Source of the DNA: Ditylenchus dipsaci
Taxonomy: Eukaryota; Nematoda; Chromadorea; Rhabditida; Anguinidae
Length of the DNA stretch: 64,000 bases
Direction of reading: 5' to 3'
Assembly (NCBI GenBank): GCA_004194705.1
Contig: SADC01000588.1
Location: forward strand, 1-64,000
In this document: positions 21,048 through 33,234 of the stretch, one piece after another
Layout of the letters: the number at the start of each line of letters is the position of its first letter
Position numbering within the stretch: position 1 is the stretch's first letter
The notes under the pieces: model-generated
Databases searched by the model: none
Told to the model about the DNA's origin: nothing
Seen by the model: only the letters and a program-made list of their open reading frames with translations
Program-made: the position numbers and the translations under genes

Positions 21048-23300
21048 TATCCGAGTTTGAATCAAATTATTTTTCCGACTTGCTTCATATTTTAACGTTT
21101 TTTCGATTGATTTTGCAACAGATGATACGCCGTTGGAAACCTGAAAAGCAGGGCTACCTCATTGTTTCATAATTTTGAAAAAAAAAATTCTAGATAATAT
21201 GCACTATCGAACTTTTCTTTCTAAAACCAAAAAAAGACGGCACTTTTTAGCAGAAAGATGGCATTTTTCAGTTATGACCAGAAATACAAAAAAAAAATTT
21301 AAGTCGTGGAACAGTCAAAATATTTGAAAAAGTAAATTCACGTAGCGTGCAATTAACAGGTTTGAATGTCCACGACACACGTTTACTTAAAAATTATTTT
21401 GAATTGATTCAATTATATAAAAAAAGCTGTTAGATTAATTTAAAGTTATGTTTAAAACAGCATAATTGCGGTACTTCAAAGCAGAAGAGAGTCTAATCTC
21501 TTTGTTTAAATGTTTAATTAGACAGAGCAGACTGCTTTTAAGATAAAAAACATCGGCACTGTTTTTGCGAGTTTATTTGATACTGAAAAGTTAAAAATAG
21601 GATAACGATCTGCTGTCGTATTTAAGGTTCGCACTTTTTTCTCGCGACTCAACATATTTTTATTTTCCAGCAAAATCTCACTTTTTCAGTAGCCCTAGAT
21701 AAAATTATACATTTTCGCTGAAAACCTCTCAAATGTCTTCATTTCGAGCAAATGTCCTAATTTTCGAATTCTCAACAATGTTTAGACTGATAAGTTAATC
21801 ATTGAAAAAACAACTACCACGAAAACACTGCTCTTATAAATAAATTATTTCTTACTATCTCTTATCAACGTAACAACCTAATAAATGACGAACTTTTTTT
21901 TCATAATAGCTATTTAAAAAAAATAAAGATAATAATTTTTTTTAAAAGATGTATCAACATGCATCATGTCAATTTTTTCACAATCCAGTCTCGTGGAACA
22001 CCCTATTAAAACACTTTTAAAAATATTTGAGAATAAGTAAAATAAAAAAAAACTAAAAAAATTATTTTGATATTTATATCGAATGAAACGAAAGTTTTTG
22101 CTTTTCCAAGCACGTATTATAAACGTGTGATAATTTTATCATAAAAAAGGCTGACATTAAAAAAAATTTTTGATCCAGCATAAACCACTCAAAACTTTGG
22201 GCACAACCAGAGTTATCGATGGCGCACAAACTTGCAGCAGAATGATTGTAGTTTCACACCCGTATAACCTCTATAAATCCCCCACCCTTGACTTTGAGGA
22301 CCTATATCTCAGCCCAGAGTGAATATTCTGCAAATCCGTTCTTTGCATTTTCTCAACTCCCACGATTTCTACCGACTCCGCTTTTTCGATTCAGTATTTT
22401 CACCAACAATTTCGAGATTGACCTTAAATTTCTCAGATTTTCGGGTGATTGAAAATTAATCCCACATGGGGGATTAATAAAGTTCAAACGGAGGTTTCAG
22501 TTTACATGATTATCAATTTTAAGATCATTCATAGTTCTTTAAATAGATAGGAAAATAATTATTAAAAAATTAATCGAAAAAATGATATCTCCAAATAAGA
22601 AACAAAATATATAAGTGAACCATGCAGGCTATCTCACAGTAAGGTTTATATTATTATTTCATCCTCATGAATTAACTTGAATCACTTTTTGGTGTCTCTG
22701 ATGATGGTCACTCTCCGCCAATTCGAAAAAATAACTCTTATGAAATAAAAGTTTTTTTAATAAAAAATTAACAAAATCAAAACATAAGGTATTTAAAAAA
22801 ACAATTAACATAAGGTAAAAAAGTATATGAGTATATCATGCAAAACGCCAATCAAAGGCTACACCAAAAAGGTTTGATCGAAAACTCTATTCAAGGGTGG
22901 GTTGAAAACAAAATGTATCTATAACCCGTCTGTTGTTATAAGCGAAAAAAAATATACTCTAGTATCATATACACAACAGAAATGAAGCATGATATAAAAC
23001 AAGTATTTGCTAAAGAAGATGTCGAACCGTAAAAAATAGGTGAATTCTTGCAATTATATAAAGTGAAAGCTTGCAATTTTCACCAAGTAACCTGTATTTT
23101 TTGTAATCACGAAATTGACTGTTACTCAAACCCGGTTTTCAGTCTATTTTTATCGCTAGTAAAATTTGAAATTTCGTTTAACTATAAGAAATACATATAA
23201 TTCAGAAATACAAATGCCTTATCAGTTATTTATATGTGCTGAGTTATTTACAGCTTTTTTTACCGTTCTTATTGTGCTCGAATGCAAAACATGGACTTAA
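21048..23300. repeat. segmental duplication block D1
   Basis: Collinear with 36.78-38.39 kb (D2) and 42.07-46.51 kb (D3), starting GAGTTTGAATCAAATTATTT and including TCAAATGTCTTCATTTCGAG. It has neither the mariner-like nor the hAT insertion of D3, so it supplies their empty sites (21222-21223 and 21428-21435). Its right third (22.5-23.0 kb) is recognisably related to 12.3-12.8 kb of block A, so the A-type and D-type blocks are distant members of one repeat unit. Confidence 0.75.
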
Positions 23301-23997
23301 CTGAATTTGTGGTCAGAAATTTTTCTTTAAAAATTGCTTTCCGTCACCTGGAAACTTATTCTTTGTGTGTCTCAGGTGCTAAAAATCGGCATAAAATATT
23401 AAAAAATCCTGTTTCGGATGAGTAACTTCGATTTAAAAAAATTTCTAATGCAGTCTTTCGAACCGATGAATGGTTTTTATGTTTTTGTTATACTGCATTT
23501 AAAAAACATTACTTTTAGACGTAGAATCAAAAAGTAACCTGAGGTCATAATGATCAGATTTGGCACTTGACAAACAAAAAACCGAGCATTGAGGCACTAA
23601 AATATCCCAAATTAGCGTTTTTCGGGGTTTTTTCGGCTTTATTTGACCTAAAACTCAAAATTTTGTGGCTGGTGACCGAAAATATTGAAATTCTATATAG
23701 TAAATGGACTGTGCTCTACAAGATGGCGTAGTCAGAATTTTCGAATCAAATCGTACAGTTCGTGCGGTTCCCTTGTAAGTCAGTACATAAGTTGTAACGC
23801 ATTTTTTTATAAGTTCGTTTCAGCTGGGAAAATCCTTGATTCTGACATTTTGAGTTCCGCTCAAGATAATAAACATTTTAATTTCAAATTTGAATATTTC
23901 TTGTCTTGAGTGGAGTTCGAAATTTGACCGTGACTTTTCAACTTTAAAAGCAGTTTTAAAATTTGATGTCAAAATCAAGGGTTCTCCTAAAATTTAT
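23300..23997. other. non-coding, nothing identified
   Basis: AT-rich sequence following D1. The short plus-strand ORF at 23685-23909 has no domain or splice context and is not supported. Confidence 0.45.
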
Positions 23998-24346
23998 TAC
24001 CAGATAAAATTTTATCGGTCAGATAAAATTCGATATTTAAATAAAAATTATTAGAAAATCAAAAAATGGGTTTCACACTTGCAAATCTATATAAATTTTC
24101 AAGAATAATAAAGACTAAAATATTTGGTAGGTTTCGCCAGAAATCCTAGCTGAAAATTTTGGAAACCCATCAACTATTTTAGTCAATATTTTTCTTAAAA
24201 ATTTCTATAGACTTGAAGGTGTGGAACCTATTTTTTATATTTTTTAATGATTTCGATTCAAAAATCGAATTTTATCTGTCAAATAAAAATACTTTGAATT
24301 TTATCTGGTAGATAGATTTATCGGTTCAAATAAATTTATCTGTTTT
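23998..24346. mobile_element. MITE with TTTATCTG ends, copy 2
   Basis: Same organisation as 4650-5082: ATAAAATTTTATCGGTCAGA-type ends, a palindromic core around CACTTGCAAATCTA, and a GCGCAC flank on the right. Confidence 0.6.
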
Positions 24347-24349
24347 GCG

Positions 24350-24610
24350 CACTACGCCGATAGGATTTAAAGACATATTTAAAAATTTTATCATGGTCGG
24401 TTTAGTGTGTGAAATTTCAATATTGTCGTCGGAAAGTAAGAAAAATTATGAGGACAGGCAGCCAGAAATTATTTCCCTTTTCATTTTAGCCATTTTCAGT
24501 ATGAATAAATCCATCGCCGCCACCGCGCCGCCAGCTAACGCTTCACTGTCAAAAAAACATTTCTGTTTAATTTATGTTTCTCATAGAATAAAATTTTTTC
24601 AAGCGAACAG
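24350..24610. other. non-coding, nothing identified
   Basis: The plus-strand ORF starting at 24345 crosses the MITE boundary on the left and the next element on the right, so it is not a gene. Confidence 0.4.
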
Positions 24611-24618
24611 TAAAATTC

Positions 24619-24858
24619 GGCGCTACTATAGAATACTCACCCCCCACCCACCCAAAATTTTTTTTTTTCAAAATCGTGTTTTAACCACTTCTAAGTAATT
24701 TATATGCGCTGAAAACGATAGAAAAGGTGTTTTCGGGCATTTTCTGACCTGGAAAGTTGATTGTTAAGAAAATTTTTTTTACTAAACTCCAAGCCCCAAG
24801 CCCCCTGATTTTGAAAAAAAAATTTTTGGGGGGGGGGGGGGTTTTCTATAGTAGGGTC
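24619..24858. mobile_element. hAT-type MITE with GGCGCTACTA ends and poly-C/G flanks
   Basis: 240 bp; left end GGCGCTACTATAGAATACTC followed by a C-rich run, right end a G14 run followed by TTTTCTATAGTAGGGTC. A perfect 8-bp duplication TAAAATTC (24611-24618, 24859-24866) flanks it. Same family as 56043-56278. Confidence 0.85.
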
Positions 24859-24934
24859 TAAAATTCTAAAATTCTGTCATTTTATCATATTTTCGTAAGA
24901 TCACCATTCAAAACAAGCATTGTTTTAGGTACTT

Positions 24935-25400
24935 TGTAATTGGTGGTGCGCCACCGCTGCCGCAGCCTAATTACTCCGCCGCACCGCCACCGCCGCCGCC
25001 GACCTCATTTTCAGCCGCCGCGCAGCCGCCGCCGCGGCGGCACTTCATATTTGCCGCCGCCGCCTGGCGGCGCCGGCGGTGGCGGCGGCGGCGATCCCAC
25101 TATGCTCTAGTGTAAGTAATAAAAAAAGTAAAGGAAAAGTAATTCTGTAAAACAATGTAAGAAAGGCGCATAAAATAATTCTCTAAAGCAAAAAGTTCTT
25201 TAAAAAAGCTTAAAATTTTAAAAATTGGTAAAAATTTTGAATTTTTAAAAAAAATTTTGAATGAGAAATTTTTCCGGGCTTTTCCGGGCGGCCCGGACTG
25301 GGCCTGGCCTGACCCCTGTCCGGGCCGGGCTTTTGAAAACGAGGTCCGGGCCGGGCCTGCAAAATCAAGGCCCGTGCTCAGCCGTGCCCATGCTTACGAG
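24935..25400. repeat. two GC-rich element fragments
   Basis: About 24955-25096 is almost pure CCGCCG/GGCGGC in both orientations, ending GATCCCACTATG. About 25265-25400 repeats CCCGGCCCGGAC-type words. The two resemble subterminal regions of hAT-type elements whose terminal repeats are not both present. Strongly different in base composition from the surrounding DNA. Confidence 0.45.
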
Positions 25401-25439
25401 TACTACTCAGAGATAAGAACCAAAAAGGCTATATAGGGC

Positions 25440-25562
25440 TAGGTGAGATTAGTCGAAAACGAAATTTGTCAAAACGAAACTTGTCAAGACGAAAATTTCC
25501 AAAACGAAATTTGTCAAAACGAATTTTGTCAAAACGAAACTTCCTAGCAAACCTTTTTTTTT
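25440..25562. repeat. AAAACGAAATTTGTC tandem repeat
   Basis: About seven units of a 15-16-bp word (AAAACGAAACTTGTC) in tandem, the same motif as 5655-5970. Confidence 0.6.
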
Positions 25563-25629
25563 GCTAATCTAATCAGCTAGCATAATATTTATTCAACCCG
25601 TTCTTATTATTAAATTCTCTTCCATTTCA

Positions 25630-26470
25630 AGCTATCAAATCGGGTGTCTGGTGAGAAGTCTCGAGCTTACACGCACTTTTAGCATCCCGTTCTTTTCCTT
25701 CATTCGTTCCATCGCTTCGTAGAGTAAGCCTTGGTGGTGAAGCTATGCCAGTCCGATCTCAAATCTCTGGGTCTGGTCGTAAGTTGAACTTTTGAAATTT
25801 GGAAATCGAGCAAGTCATTTACATGTCTTGCGCATCGAGAGTTATCCAAGATTGAGGACTCGAACTTAGTCAGAAAGAGTCGATTACCCATAAGGGGTCG
25901 CAACTATAATTGTTCTTTCACTCTCTGGAGTGCCACTTGTCATTGAAACTATTAGACGTGAGTCTCGTGACTCTCCGCAAGGAGAATTGATTTCTGTTCA
26001 GATATAAAGCGTATTCTCTTTCATGAGATCCACATTTCTCTGGGTAGGAGACAAGCATCCCACAGAAACTACGAAGGAGTCGGGGTAGCTTAAAAGTGAA
26101 GTGGACAAGGATGCTCCAGAAGTCAGTAAAATTAATCAGTAAAATTAATTTAAAAAATCGTACCCCCCGTCAGCCCGTTCATCAGCCGGCCAGCCAAAGG
26201 GTCCGCTCCTCATCCAGCAGTCGCCTCCAAAGTCAGTCATTCAGCGAAGGGTCCACTATTCGCTCTCCAGTCGTCGCAATTCAAGAGTCTAGTCAAAAAG
26301 TACAACCAGCTCTCGAACCAGCAGAAGAAGCCCGCCAATCTCAAAAATAGAGCATCCAAGATACTACAGAGTCTCCGTGTTTGTATCGTATGTGTGAGAC
26401 CCCTCGTGGGTCTCGATTGAATAAAGAAAACCCCCTTCATAGGTCTTGTGTGTGTGTGTGCCGTCTTACA
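25630..26470 (+). mobile_element. probable solo LTR of a retrotransposon
   Basis: A stretch of more balanced base composition ending in an AATAAA (about 26420), then a GT-rich tract and CCGTCTTACA at about 26470, the arrangement of R-U5 in a long terminal repeat. The 5' end is uncertain, possibly TGTCTGGTGAG at about 25647. A plus-strand ORF (26096-26350) with S/Q/P-rich composition (QRVRSSSSSRLQSQSF) has no recognised domain. No matching second LTR or pol gene is in the window. Confidence 0.35.
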
Positions 26471-26932
26471 TATTTCACTAATAAATCGTTGGTAAAATCA
26501 ACAAGAAACACTTGAAAATGTCTCTGTAAAATACATTTATTTAAACACGGACTTTTCAATTGATAAATTAACTTTATATTCAATCTGATTTTAAAATATG
26601 TTTTAAACACTATTTTCTAGTACTACAATATTTTTTTAAAATTATTATGCCATAATTTATTAAAAAAGATTGTATGTTACCTAAAACTTTATTCATTTAC
26701 ATTTTTATTATTTCATTTAAAATTTTTTTTTACATGAATCCGAGTGCTGACTTAACAGTTCTACAAAGAACTAAAAAAATTTTTCTCATCAAGAAATTTC
26801 AACTTTTATTTATTATATCAAATATCAATTTATTTTTTCATTTTATTAACGATCGGCTTATATTAGTTTTTTTTTGCTTTCAGAGTATAAATATTACTCA
26901 GGAAATGTTCGAACATTTTTTATATATATGAT
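26471..26932. repeat. diverged copy of A/E-type sub-repeat
   Basis: Similar in order and wording to 13.4-13.9, 47.1-47.6 and 50.8-51 kb (AAATACATTTAT, then TCAATTGATA, then TTTTTGCTTT..AGTAT). Non-coding. Confidence 0.45.
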
Positions 26933-27089
26933 TTATATTTGAAACTGATGAATGGCCTACGGCTGAAAAAACTGGATTATGAAAAAATTCAAACGACTCT
27001 TCTAAACAATTATCTAGTAATTTTATTGCACAGCCGAAAACTGACTACGAACAAACTGAAAATAAAAGAAAATTTATTGAAACTAACTG

Positions 27090-27480
27090 CAATACATAAA
27101 ATGATAGGCTGGTATGGCCCCCAAAGATATGCCTTGGTTACCCTTGTTTTTTTCAAAAGTTTCTTCCAGTAGTTATGGTTTTAACACAGGCTTCCAACGG
27201 ATATGAAAAAAAATGAATATCAGATTTTGGATATTTTCAATAAAATAAAAAATTTTAATTTTTTACGATAAAATTCCCAAAATTGAAAGTAAAAGAATAT
27301 CCGATGCATTCCTTTTTGAGAACACTACAACTTTGAATATTTCTAAAGATTTACTCGAAGCAAATTTTTTAGTTCTTCCAAACAGGGACTTTCATTCACA
27401 ATCAAGTCATAGCATTTTCGCTGGTCATCGTCTATACCTTTGTAAGAATTCACATGTTTAACCAAAACAAGAAAATATTA
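27090..27480 (+). pseudogene. Srt pseudogene remnant, copy B1
   Basis: Corresponds to A1. The TM5 exon (about 27386-27475) is open here, with IHNQVIAFSLVIVYTFVRIH, whereas A1 has lost a base. The exon carrying GGFLADPHVGY is deleted. The start exon seen at 11113 is outside the duplicated block. Confidence 0.55.
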
Positions 27481-28021
27481 TTTTAGGTCAGTATAGCAAG
27501 TTTTTTGAGAAATGTTTTTCTGTCCCGTACATGTTTCAGTTTACATGATTATCAATTTCATGATCATTCATAGTTCTTTAACCAGATAGAGAAATAATTA
27601 TAAAAAAATAAATCAAAAAATGATATTGACAAACGAAAAACGAAATATATAAGTAAATCATGCAGTTTATCTCAAACTAGGGTGTATATCATTATTTAAT
27701 TCTCATAAATTTACTTAAAGGGCCATTGCCGTCTCTGAAGACAGTTGTTCTCCGCCAATTCAAAAAAATTCTTGTGAAATAAAAGTTTAGTAATGAAAAA
27801 TTAACAAAAATAAAGCATAAGGTATTTAAAAAAAACAATTAACATAAAATAGAAAGTAGATCATGCAAAACGCCAATCATATGCTGCACCGAAAAAGTTT
27901 GATCGACAACTCCATTCAAGTCTACAACCCCTCTGTTGATGTAAGAGAAAAAAATATACTCTAGTTTCATATAAACGACATAAATTAAGCAGAATATAGA
28001 ATAAGTATTTAACATAATGGT

Positions 28022-28384
28022 TTAAAAAAATAGAAAAAGTTGATATGATGTGGTGGAACTCTCTATCAAAAATAAAGGTTTTTGGCCATTCTCAACCAAC
28101 AGAAGTTTTGCGGAATTTAGGTGATACTTTTCGTAATTTCGATTTAACTTTGGCATAAACCGCTCTAAGTTGTGGGCACAACCAGGGCTATCAATAACGC
28201 ACAAACTTGCAGCAGAGTGATTGTAGATGCACATAGAATTCATGATTTCCCGCCAAAGATTCCGTTTCTGGATATTCTTGTTTCTGACACTGAAATGATT
28301 GCATTTTGAATTTGTTTTCACATCTGACCAGAAAATCGGTCGATAATTTCTTTTTTCGTTTTGAGCGCCAATGAAATTATCCAA
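28022..28384 (-). CDS. 120-codon ORF with NHSAASLC motif, block B
   Basis: The best-preserved version of the recurrent minus-strand ORF (see 12820-13165): NSMCIYNHSAASLCVIDSPG and then CAHNLERFMPKLNRNYEKYH. Paralogues in A and E are interrupted. No signal peptide or domain is recognised; the C/N/S-rich centre has four cysteines. Could be an exon of an unknown family or a fortuitously open repeat. Confidence 0.25.
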   Translation of the reverse strand: MDNFIGAQNEKRNYRPIFWSDVKTNSKCNHFSVRNKNIQKRNLWREIMNSMCIYNHSAASLCVIDSPGCAHNLERFMPKLNRNYEKYHLNSAKLLLVENGQKPLFLIESSTTSYQLFLFF

Positions 28385-28746
28385 ATTCGAAAAAAAGATG
28401 CTCTAAGAGATTTTCGCGTCACCTAGGCGATTCTGTAGTTAAGCGAGAGTTTTTTCATATAATATTTTTCAAGAAAAATGAAAACCCTACAATTTTTCTT
28501 TAAAAACATGTCTCCAAAACCTCACAAAATAAAAAAAAACTTGGAATAAGAATAAAAAATTCAAGTTATTTCAATAAAGTTAAATTGTTAAAATTAAATC
28601 AAAAGCAGGAATCAGAAGCTTTTGTCTAGATAATTTAATAAACAATTATAACATATTTTCAATTTATATTCATACTTAACATAATTAACTTTGAATTGTC
28701 TTTGTGAAATACATTTATCTAAACAATATTTAATTGATATTGTTTA

Positions 28747-28815
28747 CAGTAGACGCTCTCTATTACAACTCGGTTTAGCCGGTCCCTTGAAAGTCGTTAT
28801 AGACAGCGACGACTG
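28747..28815. mobile_element. deleted pogo-like MITE, block B copy
   Basis: Same as 13541-13609. Confidence 0.65.
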
Positions 28816-30109
28816 CACTTGATATTAAAAATAATTTGAAAATATATTTTTAACACACAAACCGAAGATAGCTATTTTATAGTTCTGCAATGAAAATAAT
28901 TTTAAGAACTATCAATATCATAATTGATTTAAAACATTGTATGTAACCAAACAGTTTATTCATTAAAAAAATTTTTTGCTTTTCCGCATGCATCGGATTG
29001 CAGACATTGTAGCTCTACAAAAATTAAAATAATTTTTGTTTATTCGAAACATTCATTTTTTCTATCTTATAAATTTTCAAGTTAGAATTTCATTTATAAA
29101 CAAAAGGCTAAAGGCGAGTGTCGAGTGTCGATATATATCGACACTTGATTTAAGGACACCTCGAAAAGTTTGTTCCCACGTAGGGTCCGACACTTTTGAG
29201 AGTCTGTTCTCAAATATCGCAAGAATTCCGGTTTCGCCGATCGTTTTTCAAAACTTAAAAATCCCTGTCTTCAAATCGAGGTTTTGCTTTTAATATGATG
29301 AATATGCATTTTGTTTGAAAAACAATCGGCAAAATCGGAATCTTTGCGATATTTGCAACTAGACTGTCAAAAAAAACTGCTGAAAATTTTCAAAAGAGAC
29401 TTTATAGCTCTGCAAAAAACTAAATTAATTTTTTGTTAGTTAGTAAAGTTTAACTTTTATTAATATATCAATTATCAAGTTATATTTTTTTCATAAGCAA
29501 TCGGCTTTTTTCTTTCTTCTTTGCTTTTAAAGTATTAACTAGAGCTTGCCCGCCCTATGGGCGGGTTCTATTTTCCGCTGATGTTCTCGAATTATTCTTC
29601 GTTTTATTTTCCGCTGATTTTTTCGTAGTCTTTTTCGATTCATTTCTCGTTGATGTTTATGTAATATTTTTTCAATCTTGTTTGTATCTTTTTTAAAATT
29701 CTCCCCTTTTATGTTTGAAAAATCATGAAAGGCTTAAATTTTATCTGTTTTTTAATTGGAGTTCCATTCAAATACTTGGACGATTTACAAAATGAAAAAA
29801 CAATACCTAAAACTTAATCGTGAGGATTTTTAAGAGAGTCAACTGCTCCAAAAAAGACCACGACGATTAATAATTATGATTTTCATGATAGAAATAGTTT
29901 AGAGATTATATTTGAGAAAAGAAACATGACACAGTGACATCAAAGGAGTTTATCTGATGGCACAGAGGTTGAATTGAGATGGTAGTGTAGCGGTTTACTG
30001 CATGCTTCCAGCATCTTAGACCATTTTTTCTAACTCAAACTTCACGCATAGAAAAATTTAAAGACCTTTGATATTTTAGCAAAAAACAGTCACATGTTAT
30101 CAAGAATGC

Positions 30110-31072
30110 TTGACACAGTCTTTCCCTCTTGCGAGATTCACAAAAAGTTCGTTTGAGCCGCGTGATGGAATTGCTGTTTCAGTGATGTGGTACATAGAAA
30201 CTACGCTAAACGTACTACTGGCTCAAAACGCTACTTGATCCTGTCAAGCTCTCGTCTAGCTTCCATTTTTACTGAAAAGATTTTGTACATGTGGTTGGTG
30301 GGCATAACGATCTATTCTATAGTGATGACTTGGTACACTCCCACCATGCTATTCAGTGGAGTAGCTGGTGGATTTCTTGCAGATCCACATGTCGGTTATT
30401 TGCCTCAGGATGAGTATGTAAGCACTCAAAGAAATTTAATAAAAAGTTTTTTTTAATAAAAGCTGAAATTTTTGCAGTTTATGGTTCTGGAACAGGCATC
30501 CAGCGGATATGGAAAAATATTGGATATCAGATTTTGGATATTTTCGATAAATTGAAAAAAATAAAAAATTTATCATAAAAATTATGAAAATTAGTAATTT
30601 TTCGGAAATCGGATGTAAAAAGATATCCGATGCAGCCTTTTCTAAAACACTGAAACTTTGAAATATTTCTAAAAATATTACTCGAAGTACATTATTTAGT
30701 TTTTCCAAACAGGGACTTTTATTCACAATCAAGTCATAGCATTTTCGCTTGTCATCGTCTATACCTTTGTAGGAGTCCATATGTTTAAGCAAAAGAAAGA
30801 CAACCGGAATGTCGTGGTTGGTCAAAAGGCTGCCGAAGACTACAGCGTAAGCACTTTACACAAGTTTAATCGAAAATAGTTGCTCTACAAACATTCGCAT
30901 CTCTGTTTAAAAGAGCCGAAATTCTTCTAATTTCAAATTAATTTAGATGTTTCTCCAAATTTCAATTATCATCTTTTTGGCTTTCGTACAGCGATGGGTT
31001 ATCCCTATGGTCGCTTCATTGAGAGCTTTTACTTTAATGTGATTACGTCGTACTTTTTTATTTTTTTTCAAG
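30110..31072 (+). pseudogene. Srt-class serpentine receptor pseudogene, copy B2
   Basis: Paralogue of A2. Exon a (about 30130-30417) reads KRYLILSSSRLASIFTEKIL and on through MTWYTPTMLFSGVAGGFLAD without the stop that A2 has near 15484. The same 1-base frame change between VLLA and RYLIL is present in both copies, so it predates the A/B duplication. Exon b (30713-30846) is open through VHMFKQKKDNRNVVVGQKAA. Exon c (30947-31072, TM6) has lost one G relative to A2 and shifts frame. Different private lesions in A2 and B2 show continued decay after duplication. Confidence 0.75.
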
Positions 31073-31149
31073 GTATTGACTTTTTATAAATAAGGTTTTT
31101 GACCATATGTGGATTGAGATCTTCTAAATTTTCTAAACTTAAAATTTCA

Positions 31150-31460
31150 CAGCTCCTAGTTGCCGAAGCCTGGCGCCCTTTATACCAAGGATAGCGCCTG
31201 TTTCTATACCGGCGCCGCACGGTTTTTCAAATAGCTCTGACATTTTCAAATTGAAACAGTATGTTTTTTAGTATTGGTCGCATCGAACTTAGATCCTGGT
31301 GGCAACAAACAAATAATTATAATAATATAATTATAACAATGATATAATCGTATATAACAAATTAACAATTATATCACACACCGTTTCACTTTTCTGACGC
31401 CGGCGCCGCCACGACATTCTCGAATAATTTTGAGAAAAATCGACTCTCACGTCGATTTTT
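31150..31460. mobile_element. GC-rich hAT-like element fragment, block B
   Basis: Paralogue of 16315-16640 with the same GGCGCC ends. Confidence 0.45.
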
Positions 31461-32139
31461 TGTGGCGTGAAATTATATGGACCGTTCTCTCGAAATATAA
31501 ATTAGGGTTAATTTTACTTTAGTTTACTGAAGTAATTTCACTTCAGTATATTAATGGAATTTCGGTAGTCTAATTGGAGTTTAGTGTTCCAAAAAAAATT
31601 TAGTAGTCGAATTAAAATAAGCAGTCCAATGGTAATTCAGTAGTCTAATAAAAATTCAGTAGTTCAATAAGTTAAAGTATCTAAAAAAGGAATAAGGGCT
31701 GTAATGGAAGGGGAGGGGAAGAAAATAATAGGGCCGCTTATTTTGGCTTTTTCGTACCATGTTTTTCGACTTAGGTCATGACAAAAAGAGACTCTATTGA
31801 GTTTCCTTCACAGCTCTTCGCCTTTTTGTGGCTTTTATATACATGTGAACTCTATACAGCTTGAGTACTTCACAATAACAAAAGATGAAATATTAAATAT
31901 ATTTTGAACATTGAATATATTGGAGTACCAATGTTCTATTGGGCTACTAAATAACTATTGGACTATTGAATTATCATTGGAATATTAAAGTTACATTGAG
32001 CTACTCCAGTGCGGTTTAGACTACAGGTTGCATAAAAAAACGCGACAACATATAAAAAAATTCGTAGATTTCCGAATTGTCGGTCATATCTATCGAAAAT
32101 TCCCAAACTCCAACTGTGCACAACAACCCAAAAGCTTTA

Positions 32140-32312
32140 CAGTCGAGTCTCGATTTAACGTACCCCCAATTTAACGTACCCTTCGATTTAACGTACCCTA
32201 GGGCCGGTCCCCAATAATAAACTCCGTCAAATTTACCCCGATATAACGTACCCCTCGATTTAACGTACCCTAGGCCGGTCCCCAGGGGGTACGTTAAATC
32301 GAGACTCGACTG
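32140..32312. mobile_element. pogo-like MITE, present only in B
   Basis: 173 bp; ends CAGTCGAGTCTCGATTTAAC and GTTAAATCGAGACTCGACTG; TA at 32138-32139 and 32313-32314. Interior repeats CGATTTAACGTACCC. Block A has the uninterrupted site CTTTACCAACC at about 17587-17597. Confidence 0.9.
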
Positions 32313-33063
32313 TACCAAGCTTTATTTACTATAACAAACAATAAAAAAAATTAGCTAGAGACATTATTATTTAGAATGCCTTCCTGCTGCGGCAATACAT
32401 GCACCTAGCCTCTTGAAACGATGAACTAACATGAATAAAAAAAACCTGTCCGAAAACAGCCGCAGTTAAAATGACTCACGAAAAACGCCGATTTGCTTAG
32501 CCAGCTTGCGAGTCAAATTTTTCTCAGACGACGGATTTGAAAATATTGCTAAAATCACAGCCAACTGTTGATTATATGCAGTCGCAGTTTTCTTCTGCCA
32601 GAGCCAGCGCGATTTTTGTTAGACCGGTTGCTTCAATGCGATTGACTGCATACCTCACTGTTAATTGGCTGACATTGAATAATTAAGCAATATGACTGAT
32701 AGGCTTTCCACTTTGACACAGACGAACGAAAGCAGGTCGGAGTACTTGTTTTCTAATCTCAGTCATTCTCTAAAAATATAGAAGAATAAACACAGCTACG
32801 GTAATATGACAAAAAATGTTAAAATATTAGGTCGTGTCAAAAGTTCGGTCGTTTTATTACAAAAGCAATATTTGTGACGTTGTGTTTTACCATAGATTTT
32901 TTTATTATTTTTCAAAAGTTCACCACTCGTTTTGTAGCTGAGAATCTTGGCTACAAAACGAGTGGTGAACTTTTGAAAAATGTTAAAAAAATCTATGGTG
33001 AAAACACAACGCCACAAATATTGCTTTTGAAATAAAACGACCAAACTTTTGACACGACCTAAT

Positions 33064-33234
33064 CAGGGTGGCCAGATGCAAAATCTTCAAAGCAGGATTT
33101 GATGTCGAAAAGCAGGATTTTGAAACAAAAATCTGCAAAAAGCAGGAATGAACATAAAATTCCTATAAAATTCCTGCTTTTTCACTGTCAAAAAGCAGGA
33201 AATTCCTGCTAAAGCAGGACATCTGGCCACCCTG
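33064..33234. mobile_element. hAT-type MITE with AGCAGGA repeats, block B copy
   Basis: Same insertion as 18344-18514, flanked by GACCTAAT (33056-33063, 33235-33242). Confidence 0.9.

Noticed and set aside
26096..26350. Gag-like protein in the LTR-like region
   Set aside because: S/Q/P-rich ORF without zinc knuckle or capsid motif; kept only as a remark within the LTR entry.
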